Of a stretch of DNA of 64,000 bases, positions 19,962-32,158 are shown one piece after another. The position numbers were made by a program, and so were the translations under genes. Numbering within the stretch: the stretch's first letter is position 1; each line of letters begins with the position of its first letter. The stretch is from Silene noctiflora (taxonomy: Eukaryota; Streptophyta; Magnoliopsida; Caryophyllales; Caryophyllaceae): NCBI GenBank assembly GCA_009801015.1, contig VHZZ01000011.1, forward strand, positions 576,968 to 640,967. Reading direction: 5' to 3'. The notes under the pieces were generated by a model. The model saw only the letters and a program-made list of their open reading frames with translations. It was not told the DNA's origin and searched no databases.

Positions 19962-22701
19962 TTAATCGAAAAGGCTGAAACCCAAGTCCTCATCGGATTC
20001 ATCCACAGGCTCATCCTTCTTCTCTTCTTCCTTGGCAGCTGCTCCTGATGCACCACTGTCTGCAGCTGCAACTGGTGCAGCAGCTACTGCAAACTTGCTT
20101 GGATCCTGCACAACCCATTTACGTGATGACTGATGAGCATCCATAACAACTAAAAGATGTCTAGAGACAAGTTTGATTGAGATCATGTCGCAAATGAAAT
20201 GTAAACAACCATGGTCAACAATAAAATGCTGACGGCATTTGTCTAAAAGGATCACTTCTGTAAAAGTGGTAATACAAGAAATTATTGAACGTGAGCATGA
20301 GAAACACGGAGACAGGATTGCAAACCTTGAGGTACTCCTTGACTTGCTCAGCCTGAGGGAAGTCATAATCAGTAGCAACAGCAATGGCCAAGACATTCTT
20401 GTACCCATTGATGAACATGTGAGGAGCAGCAGCAAGGGTAGGGTATGAGATCCCGAGGGCAAGTGCTGTGACCATGGATAAACCACTGGCGAACTTTGCA
20501 AGGAGGTCCTCCTCGGTCAGGTCAAGAACATTTGGGCTGAAGACTGATCCATTGTCATAGACAGACTCAATGTTCAGACCGTAAGAGAAGGGCCTGATTC
20601 CAAGCTTAGCAAGCAAGGCTGCCTCAGAAGAACCGACCTTTTCACCCTTCCTAATCAGCTCAACGGGGGTGATGATTTCAACAGTACCCTTGTTAATCTT
20701 GGTAGGAATGTTGAGGACCTATCAGAGAGGACTCAAGTTAGTTTCCACGAAAGAGAGACTTATAAATCACAAAACTTGCTGTACATGAGATAAAACTAGA
20801 CGTGAGCCCAACCCTAATATCAATCGTATAATTAAATGGGATCACACAAGAAGTTGGATTGATCTCACATGTAAATATGTAATATCATCCCGTACAGGAT
20901 AAATTAACTAACAGTGTGAAACACAGCAGATATTAATGCAGCACAAACCTGGAAGAAGGATGTCTGGGATGGGTCAAGACCAGTGTTGCCAGGTGGGACA
21001 ACAACATCAATTGGAGCAACCAGTCCAACACGAGCAGGAGCTCCAACCTACTCATACAACCAAAGCAAGTCATGTTAGAAATACAGCGACAACAGCGTAA
21101 GTCGACATAGTCAGATCACTTATATAAAAACATAATGGAAGGTTCAAGGGAAATACAGTTTCAAATGTTAAAGGGGCCTAAATTAACTATTGAAGAGTCA
21201 CGATAAAAAGTACTCATAAAAGGCAGCACCACAAAGCCATGCATGATAGTTTCAGGGACAAATGTAGCAGCATTTCACCAACTTAAAATGGTTATTTATG
21301 CTTGCATGGACAGCAGACCCTTCTAAGTTCTAACTCCTACCAAAAACCCAGACAGCACATAAACTTTGTCATCAGTCACCATATCGAGGATAAATTAACT
21401 TTTCTATGGAAAAAATGCTTCCAAATTTGATTCTAAAGTCTAGAATCATCAAAAATGACGTAAACAAGTCAGCTACTGAGTTACACCATCCAGCAAAGCA
21501 ACAAAACAGATATTTACTTGATCCAATAACTAAGATTTCGAGAACTACAAAAACCACATCATCAGCAATACAATCATGTGGCTCTTCTCACAATGAAGAT
21601 CGAGACATGAACACCACTATTATACCATCATAGGCAAACGACAACTGAAAACTATAATCATAAACTAACAATCACTACTCTCATCCTATTTCTAAGGCCT
21701 CGTTTTTTTTACAACCTAAACTCTCTTTACTGAAATGAACTTAAAGGGCGCAAACTGAAACAAGTAAAAAAAAAACCCCTCTATACTTTTCCATTTTGAG
21801 GTGTGTCGGCCAATTGTTGTCTTGTTAAGCAATTTGATCATTAACATTCAATTTGTTCCACTTGTCATCTAGTAATTGACCCCCCTATTTCCTTGGTCTT
21901 TGTGCCAAAACCAAAGGACAACAATTGACCGGTACTCGGCCTAACTCGATATCAATAACATCATTTAGTAATCAAGCTCATTTACTAGTACTAACGAATT
22001 AAAACCAAAACTGTGTTTTTATGAACAAACTATTCCGAATCACGAAAAACAAGAGATGCTTGATAATAAGCATCATTCTATCAATCAAATAAGCCATTTT
22101 ACAATTCAAGTAAGCATAACTCTATACATTCTAAACATTTTTGCATTGCCATCAACACATTTACTCAAACAAATTGTCAATTCCTTAACAAATCCTTCAT
22201 GAGGGGTATTCGAATCAAAGGTAAACAAATAAACGAGACGGAAAAAGTACAATGATAATATCACATACCTTGTACTTGGCAATTTCCTCCCTAACTTCCT
22301 TCAAATCTCCCTTAGTAAAGATCAACCCAACATTTCCCTGAACACAAAAAACACGCAGTGGCGGAGCCAGGATTTACAGTTACGACTCGGTTCCGACACA
22401 AACATTAACAACAAACAAAACAAAAAAATCCTAAAATTCTTACCACCAACAAGGTAACAAGATTCAACAAATCAGAATTCCCAGTTTTTTCAGCATGAAG
22501 CTTAATCGTCCTCTTCATCATAGTATTTTTACCCATCAACACAACAGAATCACCTCTCAAACCCTTTCTGATTCCTTGTAACTGAGTGGACCCCACGTTG
22601 TCGGCCGACGCGATAAGCACCTGACTGAATTCATCTAGAAGATTGCAGAGTTTCTGGTCGTATGCTATCTTTTTCTGTGCCTTGGTTGGTTTTACTGCCA
22701 T
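19962..22701 (-). CDS. RPP0: Large ribosomal subunit stalk protein P0 (uL10)
   Basis: Five coding exons, all in phase 0: 22444-22701, 22269-22337, 20949-21047, 20326-20718 and 19962-20105, giving 320 residues, the usual length for P0. The N-terminal uL10 rRNA-binding region begins [28 protein letters not shown] and [12 protein letters not shown] are conserved; the C-terminus ends [12 protein letters not shown] after a KEEEKKDEP acidic hinge, the conserved P-stalk peptide that recruits elongation factors in the cytosolic ribosome. Donors and acceptors are GT/AG. Intron 1 is only 106 bp and contains a CAGTGGCGGAGCC transposon end; intron 2 (1221 bp) holds a decayed Stowaway-like element. Start chosen on family alignment. 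A housekeeping gene with no functional link to its neighbours. Confidence 0.96.
21785..21945. mobile_element. Decayed Stowaway-like MITE in P0 intron 2
   Basis: Contains CCAATTGTTGTCTTG on the left and AAAGGACAACAATTGACCGG on the right with CATTCAATTTGTTCCACTTG between, matching the TTTGTTGTCC Stowaway subfamily; the outer ends have diverged and TA flanks are not certain. Confidence 0.5.
22354..22400. repeat. Transposon-end fragment (CAGTGGCGGAGCC) in P0 intron 1
   Basis: CAGTGGCGGAGCCAGGATTT matches the terminus of CAGTGGCGGA-ended elements such as 6947-7121. Part of a short intron and probably what remains of an old insertion, close to the splice acceptor of exon 2. Confidence 0.55.
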
Positions 22702-24563
22702 TTTTTACTGTGTTTTTTTGGTGAAAGTTGGTGGTGGTAGAGGTAAAAAAAAAAAAAAAAAAACAACAAAATCGAGGGCCAAGACGAAGTGTTTTGTCAA
22801 GGCGGACAGCAAAACGCCGTCGCTTTAACCTCAAGGGATTTGTGAAGGGGAAGGTGGCGGGGATTGGTGTTTAAACCCTAAAGGAGGCGATTTTGGTGTT
22901 TTAGGTTGGGGATGTGGTGAAATGTTGGGGTTATATAGTGGGCTTGGAAAAATGAGGATTTGGGTTTGATGATTATGGCCCATTAAGAAAATATTAGTTT
23001 TTTTTTTTTTTTTTTTTTTTTTGTCACCCCGTTTATCTTCTTTTTGCAGGCACACCAAGACAAATATTGCACTTAGGAAGACTAAGAGGCGCGCCGACTA
23101 CCCGATTCAATTCGATGATTACTATCACCTTTCAAGAAGGGTCGTCTTGGTGTTTCGCTTTGTTCTAACTTAGAGTTTAGTTCGGTTAATTGGATGTCGA
23201 GTCTTCTAGAGGTTTTTTTGTACCCGCCCACTTGAAAATGGGTAATATGTATCTGAATGTTATGTAGACTTTCTTTTATTTAGAAAATTTTAGTTTGAGG
23301 TTTAGACTTCGTTTCGGTTATTTATTTACCTATTTTATTTCAGATTTTTCATTTAATTGTTCAGTTAACCGTATTGAGAATGTTTTTGATGAGTAATTTG
23401 ATCATCAAATTAAGTTATTGTATACTTGTCATCCATCACAAATAACTTTCTCTTTGATTGTTGGGGTAAAAATAAAGGTAAATAAATGACCTGTACAGAG
23501 GGAGTAACTCGATATTTTTGGATAATGATATAAGAGCCTAACAAGGAGTGATTGTCGAGTTGGTGTTACAGTTGTTGGGTTGAGGAAGGGGTTATGAACG
23601 AGTGTTTTAAAGAGTTTTTTTGGATTGGTGATTGGTGATTGGTGATTGGTGATTGGTGAAGTGGCAAAGGTGATTATAGAGGAGGGATGATGGCATGGGT
23701 GTGGTTGTTGATGGTGGGAATATTGGAGTGTTATACAAGGCTGACAAGGTGAGGAAGTGACCGGTGAGGGTGATTGTGGTAAAATAGGTCCAATATATCG
23801 ATGGTTAGTTGAGTTATTTGCAACATGTGAAAAAAATGATAAGTTTATATGGTATAGTTAACGCGCGTGGTGGGTTTCTAGGGAAAAAAACAAAAGTAAA
23901 AGAGAACATTGATTGCGTGCGATATAGTGTTACAATGTGATAACTATTATGGTCAGTTAAAGAGCCGAGACAAGTGAACACAATTGTTGTACGACCATAA
24001 GAAATGTTGAGATTCTTCTTTAATGAGAAAATGTAGGTGATGATGTTGACGATAACCTATGATGCTTAGTTCATCTATTCATACAAGAAAGGTTTATTGA
24101 GAATTGAGATTCCTCGTAGATAAGAAGTCTTTTGTATTAAATATGTCTATGTTTTGACCAAGAAACCTCGTTGTAAGAGTGGGTGCGGAATGAGATGGTT
24201 CATTCCTAATCCTAAACTGCTTGACCTACTTACTTTTTATTATTGGTTAGGGAGGGTTGTGTCAGTCGTAGGAAATGATGGCTTGAAAGGCTGATTGGGT
24301 CGGATGACCCTTATTTTGGTCAATTATACCCTATAAGATAAATCGGAACACACCTTAGAAAATAAAAACACATTTTCCATATAAAAATTCCGTAAGAGTG
24401 CTACCTAGGAGTAGAGACGAAAAAACAAGGGCATTGCATGAACTTGACATGAAATTAACAAAGGCTTGATGATCATTAATGTAAGTTGGTTGACACACAC
24501 AACCGACACAAAATATAACTGGGTTGATCTCTCTAAACAATAACCTAGCATGAATATATTCTA
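22702..24563. other. P0 upstream region and intergenic DNA
   Basis: P0 5' leader and promoter start at 22702; there is a run of 18-19 A at about 22746-22764 and a T run at about 22999-23022. Near 23632-23659 GGTGATTGGTGATT is a short tandem repeat of GGTGATT. A degraded Stowaway-like pair may span 23320-23505 (right end TACAGAGGGAGTAA). No gene is supported. Confidence 0.4.
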
Positions 24564-24859
24564 CCCCCTCCTATTCTTAATAAATGTTTCATTGTTGAAA
24601 TGACGCTAAAATTAAGGAAGTGATTTAAATAATACAAAAGATTGTTTGGGGGTTAAGAAGATTGGAGAGAGGGTGTTATGATTAAGATAGAAAATGATTT
24701 AAATAATGTAAAGTATTGTTATGGGTGATAATAAGTGAAAAGTAATAAGGGTAGTATAGTCATTTCATAAGGAAAAACATTACCAAAAATGGACAATGGG
24801 ACATTATTGTGAATAGACGGAAAATGAAAACTGTGACATTTATTAAGAATAGGAGAGAG
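24564..24859. mobile_element. Stowaway-like MITE, CCCCCTCCTATTC end
   Basis: Ends CCCCCTCCTATTCTTAATAA and TTATTAAGAATAGGAGAGAG with TA at 24562-24563 and 24860-24861. Confidence 0.75.
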
Positions 24860-25129
24860 TATCTATTACATTAACCGTATTTTTTTGATCCACTATCACA
24901 AAAACATTTACACTTTTTCAAGGCTGACACGACACAAAGAAATGTCACAAATTCTACTCAAACTTAACGGATTTGGGTTTAGACTTAGGCTCTGTTCTTT
25001 CTGGCTTTGTAGAGCTGAGCTGAACTGAACTGAACTGAATGGAGCTGAGCTGAACTGAACTGAACTAAATCGAGGTAAATTGAACTAAGCTGATGGGAGC
25101 TGAACTACACTGAAATAATATTAATATTA

Positions 25130-25143
25130 ATATTAAATATAAT

Positions 25144-25200
<57 letters not shown>

Positions 25201-25224
25201 TAATAACAACAACAACAATGACTA

Positions 25225-25276
<52 letters not shown>

Positions 25277-25316
25277 GTTATTCTCGTTGTTATTGTTGTT
25301 GTTGTTGTTATAAGAT
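25130..25316. repeat. Inverted TAA / TTA microsatellite
   Basis: A (TAA)n run with a CAA-rich end (to about 25225) is followed directly by a (TTA)n run with a TTG-rich end, so the two halves are near reverse complements and could form a hairpin of roughly 80-90 bp per arm. Lies in the left part of the Harbinger-type element. Confidence 0.85.
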
Positions 25317-25480
25317 AAAAAAAAACATTACTAATAATAATATTAATACTGGTAATTATACTAATTTGAGTGATTAACTAGGTAGCCACCACGAACTAAC
25401 CACAGTTCACCATCAATCTTAATTAGGTAAAATAATTGAGCACCGATTTGCTAGATTGTTGTTCAAAGTCTAGCCATGTA

Positions 25481-25571
25481 CTCCCTCCAAATTCATATGT
25501 TCTTCCCATTTNATTAAAATACTACTNACATATAATAGAGAAATGAGAAGAACATATATATTTGGAGGGAG
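25481..25571. mobile_element. Short Stowaway MITE nested in the Harbinger-type element
   Basis: CTCCCTCCAAATTCATATG and TATATTTGGAGGGAG ends with TA at 25479-25480 and 25572-25573; 91 bp. Contains two ambiguous bases. Confidence 0.8.
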
Positions 25572-25805
25572 TATCATCTTAATTTGAGTGATTAGGTAGC
25601 CACCACGAACCACCAACGATTCTAATTTAATTAATTAAATAAAAAAAATCGACATACCATAGTTTCATCGTTAACAAACAAATAAAATTTGATTGATTAA
25701 TTAAAACTCAACAAATAATATTAATAATTTATAAACAAGTAAATGAACTTATTAATTGGTAAGTTAGAATCCATCTTGTAACTTTTAAGTCATTTGAGCA
25801 ATTCA

Positions 25806-26665
25806 ACTAGTCTTTGTACTCGTGAAAATCACGAGTGCGTTTGGGATTACTTGTGTATGCACACGCATAATGTAACCTCGTTTGTTTGATACATATTGAC
25901 ATCTTTATTGCTTTCATTGACACGCAATGAACTGTTGTTCATGTATTAAGTAAAACAACATATTTATTTTCAATTTCACAATATTATAAATATTAGACGG
26001 GCAAGTAGATGTAATAATGTACAAATGTAACCTAGAGCTACTTGCTTCAACGTTAAGAATTGTGATATAAAATTAACGTCAAATGAATATTTGATACCTG
26101 CGGAACTTATTTTTATCATTGACTAATGTTTTCCTATATCTTTGTAATAAAGTTTGGAAGTGTGTGGTTGTATGAGCAATTATAGTGTCACCTTTCATAG
26201 CGTATTTTATATTGTACGATATTTTAATTTTTTTACGCTAGTATAATATTTGAGGATGTTATTTGATAAATTATGTTAATACATTAATTTTTAAGTTCTC
26301 CTTATGCATCTAATTTATTAAAATTAAGGANATACACAACAAAAGAGAGGATAACATTTACAAACATCGTAAAACATAGAGTGATGTAATATGATTTTTA
26401 TTTGTCGTATAACTGATTTTTACAATCAAACCTAAAAATTTTAAATTTTATTTTTATTTTGATGTTGTATAATCTACTTTAAAATAAAAATCCAAATTTC
26501 AATGTTTATTATGCTCTATTTTGTATTTAATGCTACAAATCTAATTAATTTTTTTTTTAAATAATAAATGGTAATGATGTGGCTTACTAAGCTAGATAAG
26601 TTGATGTGGCAATTAGATAAGTGTTTAGTTTGTGTTTTAATTATTATATATAGATTAACTTTAAG
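25806..26665. repeat. Candidate Helitron-like insert inside the Harbinger-type element
   Basis: CAACTAGTCTTTGT precedes a perfect 7-bp hairpin ACTCGTG / CACGAGT (25818-25836), and an AT-rich body ends near TTATTATATATAGATTAAC. Layout resembles the fragment at 14011. No diagnostic 3' CTRR end was established; tentative. Confidence 0.2.
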
Positions 26666-27460
26666 GGAAAATGTTGATTTAAGAGTTCACTTAGTTTAGT
26701 TTTTGGTGAAAATGGTACACAATAGAACGTTTATGTGAAAGAATAAATTTTGTATATGAAAAAACAATAAGGTATAAATAATGGTAATATTAAAATTAAC
26801 ATTAATAATGTTATTAATAATATTATTATTAATGCATGTTAATAATAATATTAGTAATAGTGATAATTATATTAACATGAATACTATTGATTTTAATAAC
26901 CATAATATTTATTATAATAACAATAATGAGGATGGTTAATTAATTAATAATAATAAATAAAATAAAGACTATTAAGTTTTAGACGAACAGAATTGAAATG
27001 GGCGGAGCTGAACTGAACTGAGCTTAGCTGAGCTGAACTGAACTGAATGAAGCTGGGCTAAATTGAATTGAACTGAATAAAGCTGAGCTGAACTGAACTG
27101 AACTGAGCTGAACTGAACTGAGCTGAACTGAATTGAATTGAATAAAGCTGAACTGAACTGGAGTAAGCTGAACTGAACTGAGTCAGAAAGAACAGGGCCT
27201 TAATAACCCATTTATATAAGTAGATTGACACGATACTTAATGGTTTAGGTTTGAGTTGGAGCATTCATGACCCGTCTATGATACGAATACGAATACGAAA
27301 CCGACCCCGAGTCCATCAACAAAGGAAAAAAAAGGGAGGGAAACGAAAAGAAATCCCAACGACCAAACAGTTAAGCTGTACGACGGTCCAACATAAATCT
27401 AAAATCACCCCTCACCGACACCTCAGAATTCACTATTTTGACGGCGTTACCTTTCCTCCC

Positions 27461-30400
27461 ATGGCCGCCGCAGGCGTTTCCTCATACCGTGATCGCACGG
27501 CGGAGTTCCGATCTCTCACCGAAACGCTATACAAGATTCAAGGCACCTCCGCCACCGCTAACGATCTTTCACCGGATCAACCGCCGTCATCGTCGTCATC
27601 GTCAACTAAATCGGAATTCAATAAGAAAGCTTCTCGTATCGGTTTAGGCATTCACGAAGCTACTCGCAAAATCTTCCGTCTTTCTCAATGTAATTATATT
27701 CTCTTCTTCTTCAATTTCCCCAATCCTGCATCTAATCTTTCTTTCTTTCCTTTTTTATTATGAATTTCTGTTATTGATTAGAATGTAGGTTAAATGCTTG
27801 ATTAGACGAATGTGATGTGGTAATTTTGCATAGTTTGGGTGAAAATTGACCTAATTTTGGTGATGATGATGATGATGAAAACGTAGAATTGTGGAATAGA
27901 AGTAATTCAGCGTTGATTTCACGATTGATTGGTGTAGTTGCGAGCAGTGGACTGAATATTACGAGTTCAAATACTTCAAAACCGGTGTTTAGTTAGGGAA
28001 AAGCCTCGTTGAAGGTACTCGCGTAACGTATATGTAGAGTAGAATTGTAGAAATGTAGTCCATAAATGTTGAATTTTACAGTAACCGTAAATTTGCAATT
28101 AACGTTAGTGTTCTAAATTAGGGCTATGCTGCTGTTGTTGGATAATAGAAGTATAGAACCGTAGTTTAATGGAATCTTTCACCCCCTAGATTCAATTATA
28201 GGCTTTCTGGTGATCTTGCGCTTAACGAAGACGTGCACTTAGGATTTCAATGGGATTAATATGCATTTCTGTCGTTTGGTGCGCTAATGTTTAAGATTGA
28301 GAAAGTCTTGCTTCGTAGTGATGCTTCATAAAATGTTGCAAGTCTGATTGATTTTCAAATCTTGGGGATTTGGTATAGTGGTACATAAAGAATGCGTGGT
28401 GTGTTCTTACTTTTGGTAGAAACTCAGCTTATGGCTATTGAGCTTATAATCAATGTATTGGGCGGAGTCATGCTTGAAAGAAAGTAAGTGAATTTAAGCA
28501 GAACTAAACAAAAAGGTAAAATTAGTTAGCGTTTGGTAATGACGAACAGAATGAATAGAGTTGCGTTTGGATCAAGTTGATTATTTTCGGTAACTCTTAA
28601 AACGTGTCTGTATTGTAGGCGGTCTTGCTCTTTGTTTTTGCTTATGTTGTGTATCTCTCTTATGCTGTTTTTCTGATTGTTAGAGGTTAAGTTTACGGTT
28701 TCTTTGGCCATATCTATACTTTGATCCTCCCCAAATCTTCAACTGTGAAACTTCTCGCCGCATCGCAAATTGTTAAGTTTCTCGTAGTTGATCTGAGAAA
28801 TGTTTTATCGTCTGAAAATTGACTAATTGTAGTGCATAGTTATTTCAGCTATGTAGCTGGTAAGGTTATTGAGGATGATACCTATTTCCAAGGGATATTG
28901 GAACTGGCTAAAAAAATGTATTACTCCATATAATATTAGAGCCAGAGATTACATTTCTAATCCTTGATCTTTCTGTTTTTATTACATTTTTCAGTGGCGA
29001 AAAAGTCTTCTCTGTTTGATGATCCTACAACAGAAATACAACAGTTAACAGCCTTAATAAAAGACGATATTACAGCACTAAATGTGGCAGTTGCTGATCT
29101 ACAATCTCTTCAAAACACTGAAATAGCTAACAGTTATTCCGATGATACAACTATTCATGCAAATGCCATCTGTGATGATGTAAAGAACAGACTGATGGCA
29201 GCTACAAAGCAGTTTCAAGAAGTTTTGACCGCTAGGACACATGTAAGTCTGATGTCAAATTTTGCGTTCCTCATGTATACTTCTTCCCTTGTTCCTATTT
29301 GGTGTCATGATATCTGCTTGTACTTTGGTTATGCAGAATATCAAAGCTCATGAAACCAGGAAAAAAATATTCTCTGCCAATGCTTCTAGAGACAACCCTT
29401 TTGAGCGACAAGCAAAGCCCATGACAGAGCCGCCTCCATGGTCTAATCCATCTAATGTGCCTGCCTCCCAGTGAGTCAATTTGTTTTCTGAACTCAACAT
29501 GATAACTTTTATGTAGCTCACTTTGAACATGTTGAAGTACTGCAGCTTTGATCAGTATGGATTCAGTAATAGACATCATACTCTAATCATTGTGTATTTT
29601 TTTCCTCAACAGAACAACTTCAGGTGGAGCTCAGGCAGGAAGCCAACTTAGGTTTGCTCACTTATCAACTTAAGTGGCTTTGTTTATTTAAGTTGGTGTC
29701 TTAGTTTCATGTTTAATGTTGCTCCCTGTTAATGTAACGCAATCACTAAGTTGAGCATTTAGTGTTTTACGTTATAAATTGATCGTAGCTATAACTAGTA
29801 AATCACTTAACCATGTAGTGCTTGAAGTGATACTCCATCCACTTCCTTTAGATTTTCCCATTGGTCTTCTTAGCTAGCTTCATCTCTTATTTCTCAAAAT
29901 ATACGACAGTTGTAATTTTGTAAAAGAGAGTAATAAAAATAACTACTTTGAGACAAATTTGACAGTGTACTTCTATTTGAAGACAATATAAAATGGGAGT
30001 TAATATAAATGAGATAGAGGTAATATGAGAGAATTTGCATTGGAAGTTTCTTAACTTGAGGTGTTTCACGTGGAGACAGGCGGAGGTTGGCAAATGAAAA
30101 CATACCATCTAATGACGTGGAAATGCAAATGCTGCAGCAGGTTGCTCCTCAACAGGAGGAATACTCACGTACTCGTGCTTCAGCTCTTCAGAATGTTGAA
30201 TCTACAATCTCAGAACTTGGTGGAATCTTTACACATCTGGCTACAATGGTAGCTCACCAGGGCGAACTGGCTATCAGGTTGTCATTGTCATTGTTCTTTG
30301 TGTTTAAAGTTTTATGTTATTTCATATATTTCTATGGGTCTGAAGCTGGGAATGAGAATTCAGAAATGCATGAGAGTTTCCACACTTAATCCGGGTCTTT

Positions 30401-30909
30401 CAAAGTTGGGTGAGCCTGGCATGCCAAACCATTACATGTTCGGATGAATCAGATCATTTTAGAATTCAGATGCACTTCTACCACATGTCAATTCTTGCAC
30501 GGACGGATACAGTTTGAGTCGTTTTTATGTCAGTGTTTAAGGGGAGTCAGTTGGATTGCTGTTCATTCCGAATTTTGTTTGAAAATTAGTCATCTCGAGT
30601 CGAGTCAATCCGGCTTGAGTCTATTCTAGCTCTTTTCCTGGTTTTGGTCAGGCCCTCTCACTTATTTGAATTCTATCCAGACTACTAACAAGTCGCGTAG
30701 TAGTCGTTGAAGTGACCTGACAATTTTGTGGATTTGACTATACCACCAGGATTGATGATAACATGGAAGAATCGCTAGGTAATGTGGAAGGTGCTCACAG
30801 TGCTTTACTGAAGCATTTGACCCGTATTTCTTCAAACAGATCGCTGCTTCTCAAACTTTTTGCCATCTTAATTTTCTTTCTGGTGATATTCATCTTCTTC
30901 ATTGTTTAG
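27461..30909 (+). CDS. SYP31: Syntaxin SYP31-like Qa-SNARE (Sed5 type)
   Basis: Six exons: 27461-27689, 28995-29242, 29337-29470, 29613-29651, 30080-30277, 30750-30909; 1008 bp, 335 residues, all junctions in phase. Residues 10-16 (RDRTAEF) are the N-peptide through which Sed5-type syntaxins bind Sly1. KASRIGLGIHEATRKI, LTALIKDDITALN and KAHETRKKIFS match plant SYP31; the SNARE motif spans about 245-305 with the zero-layer Gln at 277 (AHQGELAIR), and a C-terminal anchor covers about 314-335 (FAILIFFLVIFIFFIV). Known role: cis-Golgi t-SNARE in ER-Golgi traffic. Start at 27461 is the first Met giving the DRTAEF peptide near the N-terminus; the frame stays open upstream, but that is probably leader. 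SYP31 rather than SYP32 is chosen because the Gln-rich insert of SYP32 is absent. Confidence 0.95.
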
Positions 30910-32158
30910 AACTCTTCTCGCGATTCTTTTTATACCATTTTTTTTTTTTGAAATATCATTCTTTAAGCACAAGTGTGTATAACAATTTCATTTACACATA
31001 GATAATAGAATGTTTGTAGTTGAGCGAAACACGAAGTTTACTGTTTACCAATGTGAATACTGTATTTAGCAAGCATAAAGCCGCCAGCAGATGGGTTTAT
31101 CTTCTCTATTTTGATCGAGTGACTGTATTATTGTTGCTTTCGTATATAGTGGATTGCTAGTTGCTACTGATGTGCAGTGGCTAAGCCGCTAAGCCAAAAA
31201 TTCGATTACTTTCTTTCCTAACCCTTTATTCCCTCGCTGTTGCCGCCTCATATATAAATGCACAGTACAGTTTGTGTTTGATCTGAAACTACTGTGAAAG
31301 TCGTCGATATCTTTCCCGGAACACTGTTAATAGAGGATAAATGGATCAGTTGGTTACCTTTTTCAGTATGCTATCTAATTAAAACAAAATGCATAATGCA
31401 TCAGAATCGAATGAGCAAAATTAAAACCGCAAATCAGAAAGGGTCGGTTGTTTAGACGCGTATAATGTCTTCTGTAAAACAGCTTTACAACGAGATTTTG
31501 TAAAATTTCATTTTATTTACCATCTTGATACGAGTAATTATGTAAACCAATTGGTGGTTTTACATAACGTTAGTGTAAAACTGTCTTACATAAGAATCTG
31601 TATCGAATATCGATCATTTAGCTGAAGGGTAGAAATAGAAGTATCCGTTTTCTTAGAACCCACAGTCTCTCCCAACCTCAGACAGCAATACAAAGTTTAA
31701 GACACCCAGAATTCATAGAGATCCTAATTATTTGGGAGTGTGTCTTTAAGATATCTACTAATTCTTAGCTTAACCATCAACTTAATTTAGACACATAATT
31801 TCTGTTAGATTCACAGTCTTCTAATATCAAACTCTTTTCCTCATTTTATTCTTCAATGTTTTTTCTTGTTTCGGATTTTCAAAATCATACATTTTTGTCG
31901 TTAAATTGTCGTCTAATATGTTTGTGTCGTTTTGTCGGGTTGTCGTTGAAACTTAGTGTTCGAGTAATTGTTTTTGATGCATTTTCTTTCTTTTATCTGT
32001 GTCGTCTCTGAAAAAGTTGTGTGGTGCGAGTGATAATCGTGAATAAGCTTCACTATCATATTTTACGAAAGTTTCCTGCTTTCTGTTTGCGTCATCTTTT
32101 AAAAAGTTGGGTGGTGTGAGTGATAATCGTGTATAAGGTCAAATAAAGTAAACAGAAT
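30910..32158. other. Intergenic region between SYP31 and LAX
   Basis: 3' end of SYP31 and promoter/leader of the LAX gene. A near-repeat AAAAGTTGTGTGGTGCGAGTG at about 32013 and AAAAGTTGGGTGGTGTGAGTG at about 32101 (shown by positions; core words GTGGTG and GAGTGATAATCGTG) indicates a local duplication of about 88 bp in the LAX leader. No other gene seen. Confidence 0.4.

Larger units (their letters stand above)
24988..27199. mobile_element. PIF/Harbinger-type non-autonomous element, 2.2 kb, TTA duplication
   Basis: The ends GGCTCTGTTCTTTCTG and, reversed, GGCCCTGTTCTTTCTG differ at one of 16 bases, and TTA lies on both sides (24985-24987 and 27200-27202), the 3-bp duplication of PIF/Harbinger elements. 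Next to each end are arrays of GAACT and GAGCT words (25010-25105 and 27003-27180) that run in the same orientation at both ends rather than inverted. No transposase frame is visible. It holds a long TAA/TTA tract, a nested Stowaway (25481-25571), a local duplication of about 215 bp (TTAATTTGAGTGATTA words at 25357 and 25577), and ambiguous bases at 25512, 25527 and 26331. Confidence 0.8.

Noticed and set aside
22999-23022. Long T run upstream of P0 as a SINE or LINE tail
   Set aside because: No pol III boxes or matching target duplication were found next to it.
27003-27180. Regular GAACT/GAGCT repeats resembling a CRISPR or satellite array
   Set aside because: Units are 5 bp with no spacers, and they sit directly inside the Harbinger-type element terminus.
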